6,366 nucleotides of DNA from Paraglaciecola arctica (lineage in GTDB: Bacteria; Pseudomonadota; Gammaproteobacteria; Enterobacterales; Alteromonadaceae): positions 1 through 6,366 of the forward strand of contig QIJM01000279.1 in the NCBI GenBank assembly GCA_003232445.1. The letters run 5' to 3'. The notes below the pieces were generated by a model. It saw only the letters and a program-made list of their open reading frames with translations. It searched no databases and had not been told where the DNA came from. Both the position numbers and the translations under genes were made by a program. Below, piece after piece: positions 5,892 to 6,366 of this stretch (position 1 is the stretch's first letter; every line of letters starts with the position of its first letter).

Positions 5892-5921
5892 ATTATTATA
5901 TTATTCCTCGTAAAAAAATTA

Positions 5922-5949
5922 ATTATGTTGACGTTGACGTTGCAATAAA
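5922..5949 (-). promoter_or_regulatory. Candidate promoter of the spondin operon
   Basis: On the minus strand CATAAT (5922-5927, 5 of 6 matches to the -10 consensus) lies 16 bp after TTTATT (5944-5949), a poor -35 match. The spacer is largely made of the tandem hexamer repeat at 5927-5942. Transcription would begin near 5915, giving a leader of about 24 nt. A weak -35 with repeats upstream is the usual layout of an activator-dependent promoter. Confidence 0.4.
5927..5942. repeat. Tandem GTTGAC hexamer repeat (2.7 copies)
   Basis: GTTGAC-GTTGAC-GTTG occurs on the plus strand (GTCAAC units on the minus strand), filling the spacer between the candidate -10 and -35 boxes of the spondin operon. 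It could be a repressor site, since a protein bound here would block the promoter, or a simple slippage product. Confidence 0.6.
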
Positions 5950-5968
5950 AGAGTCTGGCCGGAAGTTG

Positions 5969-5999
5969 TCACGAAAGTATCACGAAAAGAATACGAATT
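5969..5999 (-). promoter_or_regulatory. Three 11-bp direct repeats, probable OmpR/PhoB-type operator
   Basis: On the plus strand ACGAA begins at 5971, 5982 and 5993, exactly 11 bp apart. The first two copies share the longer TCACGAAA and the third is ATACGAAT. A fourth degenerate copy, CGGAA, sits in the same phase at 5960. On the minus strand the units read TTCGT. Direct repeats with an 11-bp period, on one face of the helix, are the known binding pattern of OmpR/PhoB-family regulators. They lie about 40 bp upstream of the candidate -10 box of the spondin operon, suitable for activation. The cognate regulator is inferred, not shown. Confidence 0.55.
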
Positions 6000-6115
6000 T
6001 ATAAAGGTCTGTTTTTTTGCTTACACAGAAACGGGCGACTCAACCTTGAAAACGATTAAATCAAGCTGAGCATTGGGTGTTTTTTGCGTTGCATAGGCTT
6101 TGTTAAGTACTAAAG

Positions 6116-6366
6116 CTAATCAGCATAACCGCTACCTAAAGCGCGAAATGGCAACTCTAAGCCCAGTTCGGGTACTTGCAGTCCAACCCATTGCGGAAAA
6201 GTGTTGCTGTTAGGGCCAGGGAACAAAGTGTATTCATTGGCCCAAGGATAACGGGCAACTGCATCAGAAATTTGTGGGATCAGCTCACTAGCTTTATCGC
6301 CTTGTATTGATAAGAGTTTTTCTGGTTTTGCTCCGTACCAATAACGATCAGGTGTAGCTGTTTTGT
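6116..6366 (-). CDS. DUF3750 family protein (C-terminal part, runs off right edge)
   Basis: The last 82 residues of a protein are visible, ending at TAG (6116-6118). They match the C-terminal signature of the DUF3750 family as I recall it: 'WYGAKPEKLL', 'ISDAVARYPWANEYTLFPGP' and 'NSNTFPQWVGLQVPELGLEL', ending 'PFRALGSGYAD'. The Gly-Pro-Asn-Ser-Asn-Thr-Phe core and Val-Pro-Glu-Leu are the most diagnostic parts. Members are of unknown function; the N-terminus, where a membrane segment might lie, is outside the window. It lies upstream of the spondin operon on the same strand with a 224-nt gap. No clear terminator with a T-run was found after it, so some read-through into the operon is possible. 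Confidence 0.8.
   Translation of the reverse strand, partial: KTATPDRYWYGAKPEKLLSIQGDKASELIPQISDAVARYPWANEYTLFPGPNSNTFPQWVGLQVPELGLELPFRALGSGYAD

Noticed and set aside
6012..6115. Open stretch after the DUF3750 stop reading 'AYATQKTPNAQLDLIVFKVESPV'
   Set aside because: It has no start codon after the preceding in-frame stop, and a stretch of about 34 open codons is not unlikely by chance.

Overview
The window looks like chromosomal DNA from a marine gammaproteobacterium, most likely Alteromonadales (Colwellia, Paraglaciecola or Shewanella-like). This is inferred from the yjeT-purA pair, the style of the proteins (two-component regulators, a PEP-CTERM protein, spondin-domain proteins) and the moderately AT-rich base composition. 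No species can be named from the sequence alone. All genes lie on the minus strand except one PEP-CTERM gene near the middle. There are no RNA genes, insertion sequences or CRISPR arrays.

Left part (1-2600): the N-terminal part of a class-3-type aldehyde dehydrogenase runs off the left edge. It is followed (moving right) by a stand-alone CheY-like receiver protein that starts with TTG, a short hairpin terminator, purA (adenylosuccinate synthetase) and the small membrane protein gene yjeT. The yjeT-purA order is the one known from E. coli, but the hflK-hflC genes that normally precede it are not here. A plus-strand PEP-CTERM gene occupies that position instead.

Middle (2783-4310): the PEP-CTERM exported protein gene converges on an OmpR/PhoB-family response regulator gene. 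The regulator is broken. Its first 22 codons (with the acidic pocket) are in one frame and the rest (phosphorylation site and winged helix) in another. Aligned from memory with PhoB, this fits a deletion of about 13 nt. A second, in-frame gap of about six residues appears in the DNA-binding domain. No histidine kinase is present.

Right part (4330-6366): two tandem spondin-domain genes form a tight operon. One product is a secreted protein; the other is a lipoprotein with a Val-Glu repeat spacer. A strong terminator closes the operon only 21 nt before the broken regulator gene. Upstream of the operon lie three 11-bp-spaced direct repeats of the kind bound by OmpR/PhoB-family regulators, plus a tandem GTTGAC hexamer next to a possible -10 box. 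The window ends in the C-terminal part of a DUF3750 protein.

The most interesting reading is that the spondin operon, its 11-bp repeat operator and the neighbouring regulator once formed a regulated cell-surface module whose regulator is now decaying in this strain.
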